From Amycolatopsis alba DSM 44262 (GTDB lineage Bacteria > Actinomycetota > Actinomycetes > Mycobacteriales > Pseudonocardiaceae): 64,000 nucleotides of DNA. The DNA is taken from NCBI RefSeq assembly GCF_000384215.1, contig NZ_KB913032.1, positions 3,799,665 through 3,863,664 of the forward strand, in the 5' to 3' direction. Position numbers and translations under genes: made by a program. Below are positions 37,267 to 45,949 of this stretch, piece after piece; within the stretch, counting starts at the first letter, position 1; the number at the start of each line of letters is the position of its first letter. The notes under the pieces were generated by a model that saw only the letters and a program-made list of their open reading frames with translations, was not told the DNA's origin and did not search any database.

Positions 37267-39351
37267 TCACAGCCCCGCCAAACGCGTACGCAGAGCGTCA
37301 GCCTCCGGGCGGCCGAGGCCGACGAAAATCGGCAGGGCCCGGTCGTAGAGGCGCCGGGCTTCGTCCCGGTCGCCGTCCGCCTCGGCGACCTCGCCCGCCG
37401 CGGCCAGCGCCCTGGCCACCTCGAACCTCGACCCGACCGTCTCCATGGTGGCTCGCGCGGGTTCGAGTTCGGCCCGCGCGGCCGCGAGCTCCCCGGTGGC
37501 CGTGAGGGCGCGGCCGAGCTCGATCCGGGCGCGGGCCACGTTGTAGTCGTCGCCTTCGAGGACGTCACGAGCGCGGGTGAGGTCGGCGATCGCGGCTTCG
37601 GGCTGCCCGGCGCGGACGCGGGTGGCGCCGAGGTTGATCAGCGCCAGCCCGACGTCGTGCCGTCGTTCCTGCCGTTCGCTGAGCAGCCGGTCCTCGGTGA
37701 ACCAGCCGATCGCGTCGTCGAGCCTGCCCTGCTGAAGGGCGACCAGGCCGAGTCCTTCCACCGAGCGGATCTCGACGACTTCGTTTCCCGCCGTCCGTGC
37801 GGCTTCGCGGCCCGCCGTGTAGTGCCCGACGGCTTCGTCGTACCGGCCCGTGCCGCGGCAGGCGGCGCCGCTGCGGTTGTGCATCAGCGCCTCCGCCGAC
37901 GCGTTTCCCCAGGTACGCGCGCAGCGCACCCCGGACTGGCTCACCCGCAGGAAGTCCGGATAGTGCTTGCGCAGCAGGAAAAGCGGCCACATCGCGGCGG
38001 CGAGCTGCCAGCCGAGCTCGGGCAGCTGCCACGCTTCGGCTGCCTCGATGGCGGCGATGAGGTTCTCGCGCTCCAGTTCGAGCCAGGCCAGTTCCTCGTC
38101 GGACGAGCCGAACAAGACCGGCGACGGCGGCCGGTACTCGTAGCGGTACGGGATCGGATCCTGATCGGGGACGGTCAGGTTCGTGGTCGCCGAAGCCGTG
38201 AACAGGTACCACTCGAGCATGCGGCGCAGCGCGATGTCGCGGTCGTACTCGTTGCCCGCCGTCTTCTCCTTGGCGTGCAGCCGCGCGAGGTCGTGGAAGG
38301 TGTACCGGTCGTCGCCGCGGTCGATCAGCAGCCCGACGTCGACCAGTTGGTCCAGCAGGTCGTCGGCGACCTCGGGGCGGACGGCGATCGACGCGGCGGC
38401 CACGCCGACGCCGAAGTCGGGACCGGGGTGGAGCCCGAGGGCCGCGTACAGCGCGGCCGCGTCCGAGGGGAGTTCGTCGTAGGACAGGTTGAAGCTGGCT
38501 TCCACCGATTGCGCCTCTTTCGTCGAGAGCGTGGCCAGTCGACGATATTCCTTCCCCAGCTCGGTGGCGATCTTCTCCAGCGACATTTTCGGGCGCCCCG
38601 CCAGCTTGGCGCTGACCGTGGTGAGGGCGATCGGCAGGCCGCCGCACAGCTCCGCGATGGCCTGCGCCTGGGCGGCTTCGGCGCCCACCCGCTCGGCGCC
38701 GACGGCGCGTCCGAGCAGTTCGGCGCTGTGCGCGGAACCGAAGGGGGACAGCTCGACCAGCTTCGCGCGATGTTCGGTCTGAAGCCTGCCCAGGCGGCGC
38801 CTCGACGTGACGATCACGAGGCTCGTCCCACCGGCGGGCAGCAGCGGAACCACCTGATCGGTCGACGCCGCGTTGTCGAGCAGCACGAGCAGGGGCCGTT
38901 CGATGGTGGTCGTGCGGTACAGGGCGGTGAGCTCCTCGACGTCCGCCGGCAATCCCTCCGGCGGGACACCCAGCGCACGGAGGAACCGGCCGAGGACTTC
39001 GCTCACGGAGAGCGGCCCGTTGGCGCTGAACCCGCCGAGATCCGCCCAGAGATGCCCGTCCGGGAACCGGTCACCGAGGTGACGGCCCCACGCGGTCGCC
39101 AGCGCCGTCTTCCCGATCCCGCCCTGACCACTGATCAGGTGCACCGACGGACCGTCGGTGCCGTCCTGGGTCAGCAGCTTTTCGAGCAGCGCGAGTTCGG
39201 CTGTGCGGTTGGTGAAATGCGCGGGCACGGGCGGGAGCTGCCGCGGTCCCGAAGTCACCTGTCTGGTGAGCCGGACCGCCGATCGCTGACGCGGTACCTG
39301 TGGCGTGCTGACTTCGCCGACTTCACTGTCACCCGGCAACGGGCTGCCCAT
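37267..39351 (-). CDS. STAND NTPase with C-terminal TPR repeats (AfsR-like, no SARP domain)
   Basis: 694 residues from ATG 39351 with GAGGGG 7 bases upstream. A short (~40-residue) N-terminal tail, then Q-L-P-P-V-P-A-H-F-T-N-R-T-A-E-L, P-loop G-Q-G-G-I-G-K-T (75-82), Walker B L-L-V-L-L-D-N-A, and the C-G-G-L-P-I-A-L motif of NB-ARC proteins. TPR-type helices fill ~430-694 (T-G-R-Y-D-E-A-V-G-H-Y; A-L-I-N-L-G-A-T-R-V-R-A-G). Actinobacterial homologs usually carry a SARP DNA-binding or other effector domain; none is visible here. Could be a regulator partner or a signalling ATPase. Confidence 0.87.
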   Translation of the reverse strand: MGSPLPGDSEVGEVSTPQVPRQRSAVRLTRQVTSGPRQLPPVPAHFTNRTAELALLEKLLTQDGTDGPSVHLISGQGGIGKTALATAWGRHLGDRFPDGHLWADLGGFSANGPLSVSEVLGRFLRALGVPPEGLPADVEELTALYRTTTIERPLLVLLDNAASTDQVVPLLPAGGTSLVIVTSRRRLGRLQTEHRAKLVELSPFGSAHSAELLGRAVGAERVGAEAAQAQAIAELCGGLPIALTTVSAKLAGRPKMSLEKIATELGKEYRRLATLSTKEAQSVEASFNLSYDELPSDAAALYAALGLHPGPDFGVGVAAASIAVRPEVADDLLDQLVDVGLLIDRGDDRYTFHDLARLHAKEKTAGNEYDRDIALRRMLEWYLFTASATTNLTVPDQDPIPYRYEYRPPSPVLFGSSDEELAWLELERENLIAAIEAAEAWQLPELGWQLAAAMWPLFLLRKHYPDFLRVSQSGVRCARTWGNASAEALMHNRSGAACRGTGRYDEAVGHYTAGREAARTAGNEVVEIRSVEGLGLVALQQGRLDDAIGWFTEDRLLSERQERRHDVGLALINLGATRVRAGQPEAAIADLTRARDVLEGDDYNVARARIELGRALTATGELAAARAELEPARATMETVGSRFEVARALAAAGEVAEADGDRDEARRLYDRALPIFVGLGRPEADALRTRLAGL

Positions 39352-39565
39352 CGACCATCCCCTCTTCGGGTTAACCCCAGCGACCGCGTAGAGCATCCCC
39401 GTGAAGGTCCGGGGATGACAGCGAAACCGGCCAAATGCGGCCGGATGGACCAAGGCGTGTAACAGGCCCCGGAAAAGTTCCGGCCGCGATGTCGAGAACG
39501 TCGTGACGGCTTCGTCCTCGGGTCGATCGCGGCCGACGTGGCCGCACGAGCCTGGAGGACAAGTC

Positions 39566-40132
39566 ATGCGCAAGCTCATCGTTCAGCAGTGGGTCACCGT
39601 CGACGGCATCGTCGCGGAGGAGGACGGCGGGCTGAGCTTCGTGTCGGGGGAGCCGTTCTCCGAGAAGACCGAGCCCGCGTTCAAGGCGAGCGTGATGGGG
39701 GCCATCGACTCGGTCGACACGATGATCCTCGGCGCGAACACCTACGCCATGGCGAAGGACTACTGGCCCAACGCCGAAGAGCAGGGCGAGTACGGCGAGA
39801 AGGTCAACAACCTCACCAAGTTCGTCGCCTCGTCGAAGCTGGAGGACGCCCCCTGGGGCGACTTTTCCGCCGCGACCGTGACACGCGACCCGGCCGCCAC
39901 CGTCCGCGGGCTCAAGGAGCAGAGCGGCAAGGACCTGTGGCTGTGGGGGAGCCTGCGGCTCATGCGGTCGATGCTGGACGCCGGTCTCGTCGACGAGATC
40001 CGGATGATGGTCAGCCCTGTATCGCTCGGCAAGGGGACGCGCCTTTTCGACGACCGGCGAAACCTGAAGCCGATCGAGGCCACCGCTTTCGGCAACGGCG
40101 TGGTGATCCAGCGGTACGCGGTCGAGAGCTAG
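39566..40132 (+). CDS. Dihydrofolate reductase/RibD C-terminal domain family protein
   Basis: 188 residues from ATG 39566 with GGAGGA upstream. RibD/DHFR-like fold marks: M-R-K-L-I-V-Q-Q-W-V-T-V-D-G-I-V-A-E, I-L-G-A-N-T-Y-A-M-A, K-D-L-W-L-W-G-S-L-R-L, and V-D-E-I-R-M-M-V-S-P-V. NADPH-dependent reductase of unknown substrate; not a bona fide folate reductase by sequence. Its last 4 bases overlap the convergent CopD gene. Confidence 0.85.
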   Translation: MRKLIVQQWVTVDGIVAEEDGGLSFVSGEPFSEKTEPAFKASVMGAIDSVDTMILGANTYAMAKDYWPNAEEQGEYGEKVNNLTKFVASSKLEDAPWGDFSAATVTRDPAATVRGLKEQSGKDLWLWGSLRLMRSMLDAGLVDEIRMMVSPVSLGKGTRLFDDRRNLKPIEATAFGNGVVIQRYAVES

Positions 40133-41160
40133 CTCGTCGGGACGACCGGGGCCCGTGTGAGGACGACGGCGAAACCGAAGGCCAGCCCCATCACGGTCAG
40201 CTCCAGCGTCGCCCACGCGGCCAGCGCCGTGCGGTTGTGCCGGATGATCTGCGGCATCAGCTTCCAGCGCGTGTACGCGCCGAGGCCCGCGATCACTCCG
40301 GTGCACAACAGCTTGAGCAGCACCAGTTGCCCGTACGGCGTGGTGAACACGCCTTCCCAGAACCCGAGCGACGGGTTGAGCGAGATCTCGATCAGTCCGT
40401 TGAACAGGCCGGTCGCCGCGCCGAGGATCAGGCACAGCGTCGCCAGTTTGGAGAACCGCGGCAGCGCGTGCGCGAGCAGTGTCCGGTTCCCGACGAGCAG
40501 TACCGCCATCGCGCCGAGCCCGCCGGTCCAGGCGACGGCGCTCATCACGTGCAGTTCCATCGAGATCATCGTGTAGTCGTGGTAGTTCCAGTTCGACGCG
40601 TGCCCGGTGACCGGCAGCGGCAGCAGCGCGAACAGGCCGAGGCCGACGCGGACCTCGGCAGGCACCTTCTCGCCGTGCTTCAGCGCGAGGATGCCGAGTC
40701 CCGCGTGGAGCAGGGCCAGCACCGCGACGATGATCAGTGCCTTGCCCGCGCCGACGTCGGCGATGTAGCTCCCGACGTCCGACATCGACAGCGTGCTGGA
40801 GCCCGGCCGGTATTCGGCGGTCTGCAGGATCAGCGCGACGAGCGCGGTGGTCGCCCAGACCAGTGCGGCCGCGACGCTCGCCGGGCGCGCGAGCCGCATG
40901 ATCGGCTCGGAGAGCTTCGGCCGGTCGTAGCCGACCAGCACCGAAAGCAGCGCCAGCCCGATCGTGGCGACCGCCGAGATGTCCAGCAGTACCCGCACGA
41001 GCGGGATCGAGACCGAGACCACCTCACTGACCTGCGCGACCCCCGGTACCGGGGCGGTGGCCGTCAGCGCGACGCCGATCAGGGCGCCGACGATGCCTGC
41101 CGTCACCACGCAGAACAGCACGGCGACGCGGGCGCGCGAGGTGGTCTCGGCCTGTGTCAT
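40129..41160 (-). CDS. CopD family copper transport/resistance membrane protein
   Basis: 343 residues, about eight to nine membrane segments. H-A-S-N-W-N-Y-H-D-Y-T and M-E-L-H-V-M-S-A-V-A-W-T-G-G-L are characteristic of the CopD/PcoD and YcnJ core, with His residues likely to pass copper. Works with periplasmic CopC, whose gene precedes it with a 4-base overlap. Confidence 0.9.
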   Translation of the reverse strand: MTQAETTSRARVAVLFCVVTAGIVGALIGVALTATAPVPGVAQVSEVVSVSIPLVRVLLDISAVATIGLALLSVLVGYDRPKLSEPIMRLARPASVAAALVWATTALVALILQTAEYRPGSSTLSMSDVGSYIADVGAGKALIIVAVLALLHAGLGILALKHGEKVPAEVRVGLGLFALLPLPVTGHASNWNYHDYTMISMELHVMSAVAWTGGLGAMAVLLVGNRTLLAHALPRFSKLATLCLILGAATGLFNGLIEISLNPSLGFWEGVFTTPYGQLVLLKLLCTGVIAGLGAYTRWKLMPQIIRHNRTALAAWATLELTVMGLAFGFAVVLTRAPVVPTS

Positions 41161-41720
41161 GACCCGCTCTTCTCCTTGTCACCGGCGCCGGTGCGCAACG
41201 CGACGGTCAGTCCGACGGCGAGCAGCACGACGGCGCCCGCGATCCACACCCAGATCGGGACCCCGGACGAACCTTCGCCGCCGGTGGCGGGGGTCGTCTC
41301 GGCCTGGCCACCGTTGCTGCGCGCGGCGTCGGCCGTCGCCGGGGTGCCGGTGCCCGCGGCGGTGAGGGTGAACGGCACCTCACCGGTCACGGCGTGCCCG
41401 TCCGCGGACAGGATCCGGTAGCCGATCTTGTACTCGCCCGCCGGGCCGAGCGGCCGCAGCGGCACGGTGACGGCACTGTCGCGGACCTCGACCTGGCCCT
41501 CGGCCCACTGGCCGCCGCCCGGTCCGATGACCGCGATCTGGTTGACGTTCGCGTTCTGGACGTACTGGTCGAACGTGAGCGTGATCTTCGCGGGCCCGGT
41601 GGCGACCGAAGCGCCCTTCGCCGGGTCCGAGGAGATCAGGACGTTGTGCGCCAGCGCCGGGGTGGCGGTGGCGAGCCACGCCACCCCGGTGATCGCCAGC
41701 GCGACGATCGCTTTACGCAT
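41157..41720 (-). CDS. CopC domain copper-binding protein, membrane anchored
   Basis: 187 residues. Signal peptide ending P-A-L-A, so the mature chain begins with His (H-N-V-L-I-S-S-D-P), the N-terminal copper ligand of CopC. Cupredoxin-like core with D-Q-Y-V and S-A-D-G-H-A-V-T-G-E-V-P-F (further ligands), an A/T/G-rich linker and one C-terminal membrane helix (W-V-W-I-A-G-A-V-V-L-L-A-V-G). It delivers copper to CopD. It abuts YcnI directly. Confidence 0.92.
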   Translation of the reverse strand: MRKAIVALAITGVAWLATATPALAHNVLISSDPAKGASVATGPAKITLTFDQYVQNANVNQIAVIGPGGGQWAEGQVEVRDSAVTVPLRPLGPAGEYKIGYRILSADGHAVTGEVPFTLTAAGTGTPATADAARSNGGQAETTPATGGEGSSGVPIWVWIAGAVVLLAVGLTVALRTGAGDKEKSGS

Positions 41721-42491
41721 TTACTCGGTTCCCTCGGTGTTGCTCTTGCTGGAAGCGGTCGCGCGGCGGGCGCGCAGGGTGGCACCGGCGCCGACGCCGA
41801 GGCCCAGCGCGCCGACGACCAGTCCGGCGCCGCCGAGCCAGCGGGCGGTGTTGTCGGACGACGACGAAGCGTGGGACTCCTCGGCCGTGGCCTTGGTGTC
41901 GGTGCCGTGGCCGCCGCCGTGTCCGTCACCGGTCTTCTCGGCGAGCTTCACGCTCGGCGCCGGGTGCTCCGGCTCCTCGCCGGAGGCCGGGGTCGGCTGG
42001 TTCCACTCGACGACCTTGCCGTTCTCGTACGTCTGCGTCGCCGGGAACTCGATCGCGTCGACGTTCGTCGGGAACTGGCCCGCGCTGATCTGGAACTCCT
42101 GGAACTCGGTCGAACCGGCGGCGATCTTGGTGCCGGGCTCCGCGGTCCAGGAGACCTTGGTGACGGCCTCGGTGATCTGCGTGCCGGACGCGGTGGTCAC
42201 CGGGGCGGGCAGCTTGGACTTGACGACCTCGGCCTTCCAGCCGGGGATCGGCTTGGTGCGGACCGAGCTGAGCGCGTACTCGGGCTTGAGGGTGACCTCG
42301 ACCTTGACGGTGCCGGCGTCCTTCTCCTCGTTCGGGACGCGGAAGAAGATCGACCCGTAGCCGCCCTTCGTGGGCTGGGGGCCGTAGACGTTGGCGGTGA
42401 CGTGGGCCGAGGCGACCCCGGCCGAGAGCAGACCGGCGGCGCCGATCGCGGCCGCGAGGAAACCGGCGCGCTTGAAGACGTGCTTGGACAC
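41721..42491 (-). CDS. YcnI family copper-binding membrane protein (DUF1775)
   Basis: 256 residues. Signal peptide ends S-A-G-V-A-S-A, so the mature protein starts with His (H-V-T-A-N-V-Y-G), the histidine-brace ligand of YcnI. Core P-T-K-G-G-Y-G-S-I-F-F-R-V-P-N-E, P-G-W-K-A-E-V-V, and S-W-T-A. C-terminal linker, one membrane helix (L-G-G-A-G-L-V-V-G-A-L-G-L-G-V-G) and a basic tail. Probable periplasmic Cu chaperone. The CopC gene follows with no gap. Confidence 0.92.
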   Translation of the reverse strand: MSKHVFKRAGFLAAAIGAAGLLSAGVASAHVTANVYGPQPTKGGYGSIFFRVPNEEKDAGTVKVEVTLKPEYALSSVRTKPIPGWKAEVVKSKLPAPVTTASGTQITEAVTKVSWTAEPGTKIAAGSTEFQEFQISAGQFPTNVDAIEFPATQTYENGKVVEWNQPTPASGEEPEHPAPSVKLAEKTGDGHGGGHGTDTKATAEESHASSSSDNTARWLGGAGLVVGALGLGVGAGATLRARRATASSKSNTEGTE

Positions 42492-42562
42492 GAAAACTCC
42501 TGAACATGATCGAGACGGCGGGTTCGGGGACCTCGCCGGGATTACGGGGGATCAGCTGGGGT

Positions 42563-43114
42563 TCAGGAGAACAGCGGCGGGCCGCGCCTGCCGTGGACCC
42601 GGCGGAGGTCCACGCGGACGAGGTGGCCGGGGCCCGCCGGACGGGCGAGCGCCGGGGACGCCGTCGCGGCGGCTACCGGGAGGGCGTTGAGGATGAACGG
42701 GACCAGTGCGCGCAGGCAGGCGAGGACGCCGAGCAGCAGCCCGTCGGCCTTGGCCAGCAGCAACGCGGTGACCAGCGTGGCGACGACGTGCGCGACGGTC
42801 ATCGCGAGCCCGCCTGACAGCGGCGCTGGTTCGTCGTGCATGAGCTCGTGGCTGCTCAGCGAACTGAGCACCAGGTGCATCACGACCTGACCGGCGCCGA
42901 GGTCGACGATCGTGGCCATCGGCCCGCGCGCCTTCGCGGCGAGCGCGGCCGCGTTCCAGCCGATCAGCACGGTGAGCAACAACGTCATCGCCGTATCGGG
43001 TACTTCGCCGTCCCCGATCACGTGAGCGGTCACGGCGAGCGCGGCGGAACTCACGCCGAGCAAGCCACCACGTACAGCGCGTAGCGCGCTTCGGTGATGG
43101 CTGCCCTTACTCAC
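42563..43114 (-). CDS. Hypothetical membrane protein of the copper operon
   Basis: 183 residues from GTG 43114; a longer open frame upstream lacks support. About four membrane segments. The second periplasmic or membrane loop reads S-S-H-E-L-M-H-D-E-P, with two His and two Met/Glu positions suited to metal binding; the end is R/G/P-rich. Located 71 bases upstream of YcnI in the same direction, so likely the first gene of a copper-handling operon. No named family. Confidence 0.72.
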   Translation of the reverse strand: MSKGSHHRSALRAVRGGLLGVSSAALAVTAHVIGDGEVPDTAMTLLLTVLIGWNAAALAAKARGPMATIVDLGAGQVVMHLVLSSLSSHELMHDEPAPLSGGLAMTVAHVVATLVTALLLAKADGLLLGVLACLRALVPFILNALPVAAATASPALARPAGPGHLVRVDLRRVHGRRGPPLFS

Positions 43115-43356
43115 GGGTGAAGAGTATTCGACGGATGGCAGGGCGGTCGATGTCCTCCCGGCTGTTGAGCAGTGAGAAAGACACCGTCGGGTCGGCGCGT
43201 GCATTTGCCCGATTGAGCCGGATGGGGAACGTTTGCAGGACACAAGGCGGTAAACAGGGGGTTTGACCGCGAGCGTTCTGGGTAGTCAGGCTCCCGATAC
43301 AGCTACTCCGAATGGGTGAGGAGTCTCACCAGAGGCGGCGGGAGAACCAGCACGCG

Positions 43357-44004
43357 ATGAATCTCTTCGAGTACATCTCGGATCGGTGGGACAGACTCGC
43401 CCTTCAGGGGCTCCTCCATGTCAGCGCGGTCGTGCAGTGCACGATCATCGCCGCCGTGCTCGGTGTGGTGATCGGCATCGCCGTCTACCGCAGCCCGATC
43501 GGGTCGGCCGTGGCCACGGCGTTGGCGAGCACCATCCTCACCGTCCCCTCCTTCGCCCTTTTGGGGCTTCTCATCCCGGTGTTCGGCCTCGGCGCGAACA
43601 CCACCGTCATCGCTCTCGTGCTTTACGCGCTGCTGCCGATCGTGCGGAACACGATCGTCGGGCTGAGCGGCGTGGATCCCGCGGTCAGTGACGCGGCCCG
43701 CGGGATCGGCATGAGCCGGTTCGGCGTGCTGACCAGGGTCGAGCTGCGGCTCGCCTGGCCCGCGATCCTGGCCGGAATGCGGGTCGCGACGCAGATGCTC
43801 ATGGGCATCGCGGTCATCGCGGCCTACGCGAAGGGCCCCGGCCTCGGCTCGGAGGTCTTCTCCGGCCTCACCAACGCGGGGAGCACGAACTCCCTCAACC
43901 AGGCTCTGACCGGGACGCTCGGCGTGGTCGTCCTCGCGCTGGTCCTCGACGCCGTCTACGTCCTGATCAACCGTCTGACCGTCTCAAGGGGTGTCCGTGG
44001 CTGA
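43357..44004 (+). CDS. Osmoprotectant (glycine betaine/choline-type) ABC permease
   Basis: 215 residues from ATG 43357. OpuCB/OpuCD-type permease with L-T-V-P-S-F-A-L-L-G-L-L-I-P, Y-A-L-L-P-I-V-R-N-T-I-V-G-L and D-A-A-R-G-I-G-M-S-R-F-G-V-L coupling loop. Six or so membrane segments. First gene of a four-gene importer; a small GGTGAG/CTCACC hairpin (43315-43330) precedes it. Confidence 0.9.
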   Translation: MNLFEYISDRWDRLALQGLLHVSAVVQCTIIAAVLGVVIGIAVYRSPIGSAVATALASTILTVPSFALLGLLIPVFGLGANTTVIALVLYALLPIVRNTIVGLSGVDPAVSDAARGIGMSRFGVLTRVELRLAWPAILAGMRVATQMLMGIAVIAAYAKGPGLGSEVFSGLTNAGSTNSLNQALTGTLGVVVLALVLDAVYVLINRLTVSRGVRG

Positions 44005-45175
44005 GTCGACCGAAACCGTATCCGGCGTCGAAATCGAGCTGGAAAACGTCACGAAGCGCTACCCCGGTACTCGCGAGCCGGCGGTCGACGACTTCTCGAT
44101 GGTGGTGCCCGCCGGCAAGATCGTGGTCTTCGTCGGCCCGTCCGGCTGCGGCAAGACCACCACCATGCGGATGATCAACCGGCTGATCGAGCCGACGTCG
44201 GGCCGGATCACCATCGGCGGTGACGACGCGCTGAAACTCGACGTCGACACCCTGCGCCGCCGCATCGGCTACGCGATCCAGCAGGCCGGGCTGTTCCCGC
44301 ACTTCACCGTGTCGCAGAACATCGCCGTGGTGCCGGGGCTGCTCGGCTGGGACAAGAAGAAGGTCAACGACCGGGTCGAGGAGATGATGGACCTGGTCGG
44401 GCTGGACCCGGCCGACTTCCGCGACCGCTTCCCGCGTCAGCTGTCCGGCGGGCAGCAGCAGCGCGTCGGCGTCGCGCGGGCGCTCGCGGCGGACCCGCCG
44501 GTGCTGCTGATGGACGAGCCGTTCGGCGCGGTCGACCCGATCACCCGCGGCAACCTGCAGGACGAACTGCTGCGGCTGCAGACCGAACTGAAGAAGACCA
44601 TCGTCTTCGTCACCCACGACTTCGACGAGGCCGTGAAGCTCGGCGACAAGATCGCGGTGCTCGGCAACCAGTCGCGGATCCTCCAGTACGACACCCCGGA
44701 CGCGATCCTCGCGAACCCGGCCGACGACACGGTAGCCGGTTTCGTCGGCGCCGGTGCCTCACTCAAGCAGCTGACGCTGCTGCGGGTCCGCGACGTCGAA
44801 CTGAAGCAGGACGCCCTGACGGCGGCGGTCAGCGAAACGCCGTCGGACGTCCGCGAGAAGCTGACCCAGCAGCGCAAGCATTTCGTGCTGGTGCTCGACC
44901 AGCGCCGTCGTCCGATGCGCTGGGTGCACGTCCGCGAGCTGACCAAGGCGACGTCGCTGGCCACCGCCGGCAAACCGCTGCGTGACTCGGTCAGTCTCCA
45001 GTCGACGCTGCAGGACGCGCTCGAAGCCATGCTCGCCGAGGGCGGCAGCGTCCCGGTGACCGGCGCCCGCGGCGAGTACGCCGGGACGATCGAGCTCGAC
45101 ACCGTCATCTCGACGATCCAGCAGCTGCGCGAGGAGCACTCCGACGACAACCCGGCGGAAGGTGTGACCGCATGA
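43997..45175 (+). CDS. Osmoprotectant ABC ATP-binding protein with C-terminal CBS-like domains
   Basis: 392 residues from GTG 43997, which sits 5 bases after AAGGGG; GTG 43991 is an alternative. Walker A G-P-S-G-C-G-K-T-T, Q-loop A-I-Q-Q-A-G-L-F, signature L-S-G-G-Q-Q-Q-R, Walker B V-L-L-M-D-E-P-F-G-A-V-D. The last ~130 residues form a degenerate CBS pair, which in OpuA-type proteins senses ionic strength or c-di-AMP. It overlaps the permease genes on both sides by a few bases. Confidence 0.92.
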   Translation: MAESTETVSGVEIELENVTKRYPGTREPAVDDFSMVVPAGKIVVFVGPSGCGKTTTMRMINRLIEPTSGRITIGGDDALKLDVDTLRRRIGYAIQQAGLFPHFTVSQNIAVVPGLLGWDKKKVNDRVEEMMDLVGLDPADFRDRFPRQLSGGQQQRVGVARALAADPPVLLMDEPFGAVDPITRGNLQDELLRLQTELKKTIVFVTHDFDEAVKLGDKIAVLGNQSRILQYDTPDAILANPADDTVAGFVGAGASLKQLTLLRVRDVELKQDALTAAVSETPSDVREKLTQQRKHFVLVLDQRRRPMRWVHVRELTKATSLATAGKPLRDSVSLQSTLQDALEAMLAEGGSVPVTGARGEYAGTIELDTVISTIQQLREEHSDDNPAEGVTA

Positions 45176-45948
45176 CGGCCGTCGATACCGGGTTCACCAC
45201 CGGGTCCTCGTCGAGAGGCGCCGAACGGGTCCGGCTGTTCGCCCAGCCCGCGGCGGTCCTGCTGATCGTCGCCGGGGTGCTGATCTGGGTCTTCACCAGC
45301 GACCTGACCACGACGGAAAAGGCGACCCTCAACGCCCCAGGGCTGTTCACCGCGCTGCGCGACCACCTGGCGATGACGATCGTGGTCACCGCGATCGTGG
45401 TGGTCGTGGCGGTTCCGCTCGGCGTGCTCGTCACCCGGCCCTGGGCGAAATGGGCGGCGCCGGTGTTCCTGGCGGTCGCGAACATCGGCCAGGCCGCGCC
45501 CGCGCTCGGTGTGCTGGTGCTGTGGTTCATCGTCACCGGCGCGACCGGCGGACTGTGGGTCGCGGCGCTGCCGCTGGCGTTCTACTCGCTGCTTCCGGTG
45601 CTGCGGAACACGATGGTCGGCCTGCAACAGGTCGATCCCTCGCTGATCGACGCAGGTCGCGGCATCGGCATGTCGGCCTCCGGCGTGCTGTGGCGGGTCG
45701 AGCTCCCGCTGGCCGTCCCGCTGATCCTGGCGGGCCTGCGGACCTCGCTCGTACTGGCCGTCGGCACGGCGACGTTCGGCATGTTCGTCAACGCCGGCGG
45801 ATTCGGCCTGCTCATCGACACCGGCTACAAGCTCAACCTGACGAAGGTGCTGATCACCGGTTCGGTGCTCGCCGTCGCACTGGCGCTGCTGGTGGACTGG
45901 CTGGGCGCGGTGGCGGAGCAGTTCTTCGGACCGAAGGGACTGCGCTGA
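45172..45948 (+). CDS. Second osmoprotectant ABC permease
   Basis: 258 residues, OpuCD-like: L-A-V-A-N-I-G-Q-A-A-P-A-L-G-V-L, L-L-P-V-L-R-N-T-M-V-G-L-Q-Q-V-D-P, D-A-G-R-G-I-G-M-S-A-S-G-V-L. It parallels the 43357 permease and forms the heterodimeric channel. Overlaps the ATPase gene by 4 bases. Confidence 0.92.
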   Translation: MTAVDTGFTTGSSSRGAERVRLFAQPAAVLLIVAGVLIWVFTSDLTTTEKATLNAPGLFTALRDHLAMTIVVTAIVVVVAVPLGVLVTRPWAKWAAPVFLAVANIGQAAPALGVLVLWFIVTGATGGLWVAALPLAFYSLLPVLRNTMVGLQQVDPSLIDAGRGIGMSASGVLWRVELPLAVPLILAGLRTSLVLAVGTATFGMFVNAGGFGLLIDTGYKLNLTKVLITGSVLAVALALLVDWLGAVAEQFFGPKGLR

Positions 45949-45949
45949 C

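Noticed and set aside
37255..39462. Long plus-strand open frame opposite the STAND ATPase
   Set aside because: No domain signals; the minus strand has P-loop, NB-ARC and TPR motifs and normal codon use.
43115..43243. N-terminal extension of the copper-operon membrane protein up to 43243
   Set aside because: The extension is Ser/Arg/Cys-rich without membrane or family character; GTG 43114 starts a normal basic-then-hydrophobic N-terminus.
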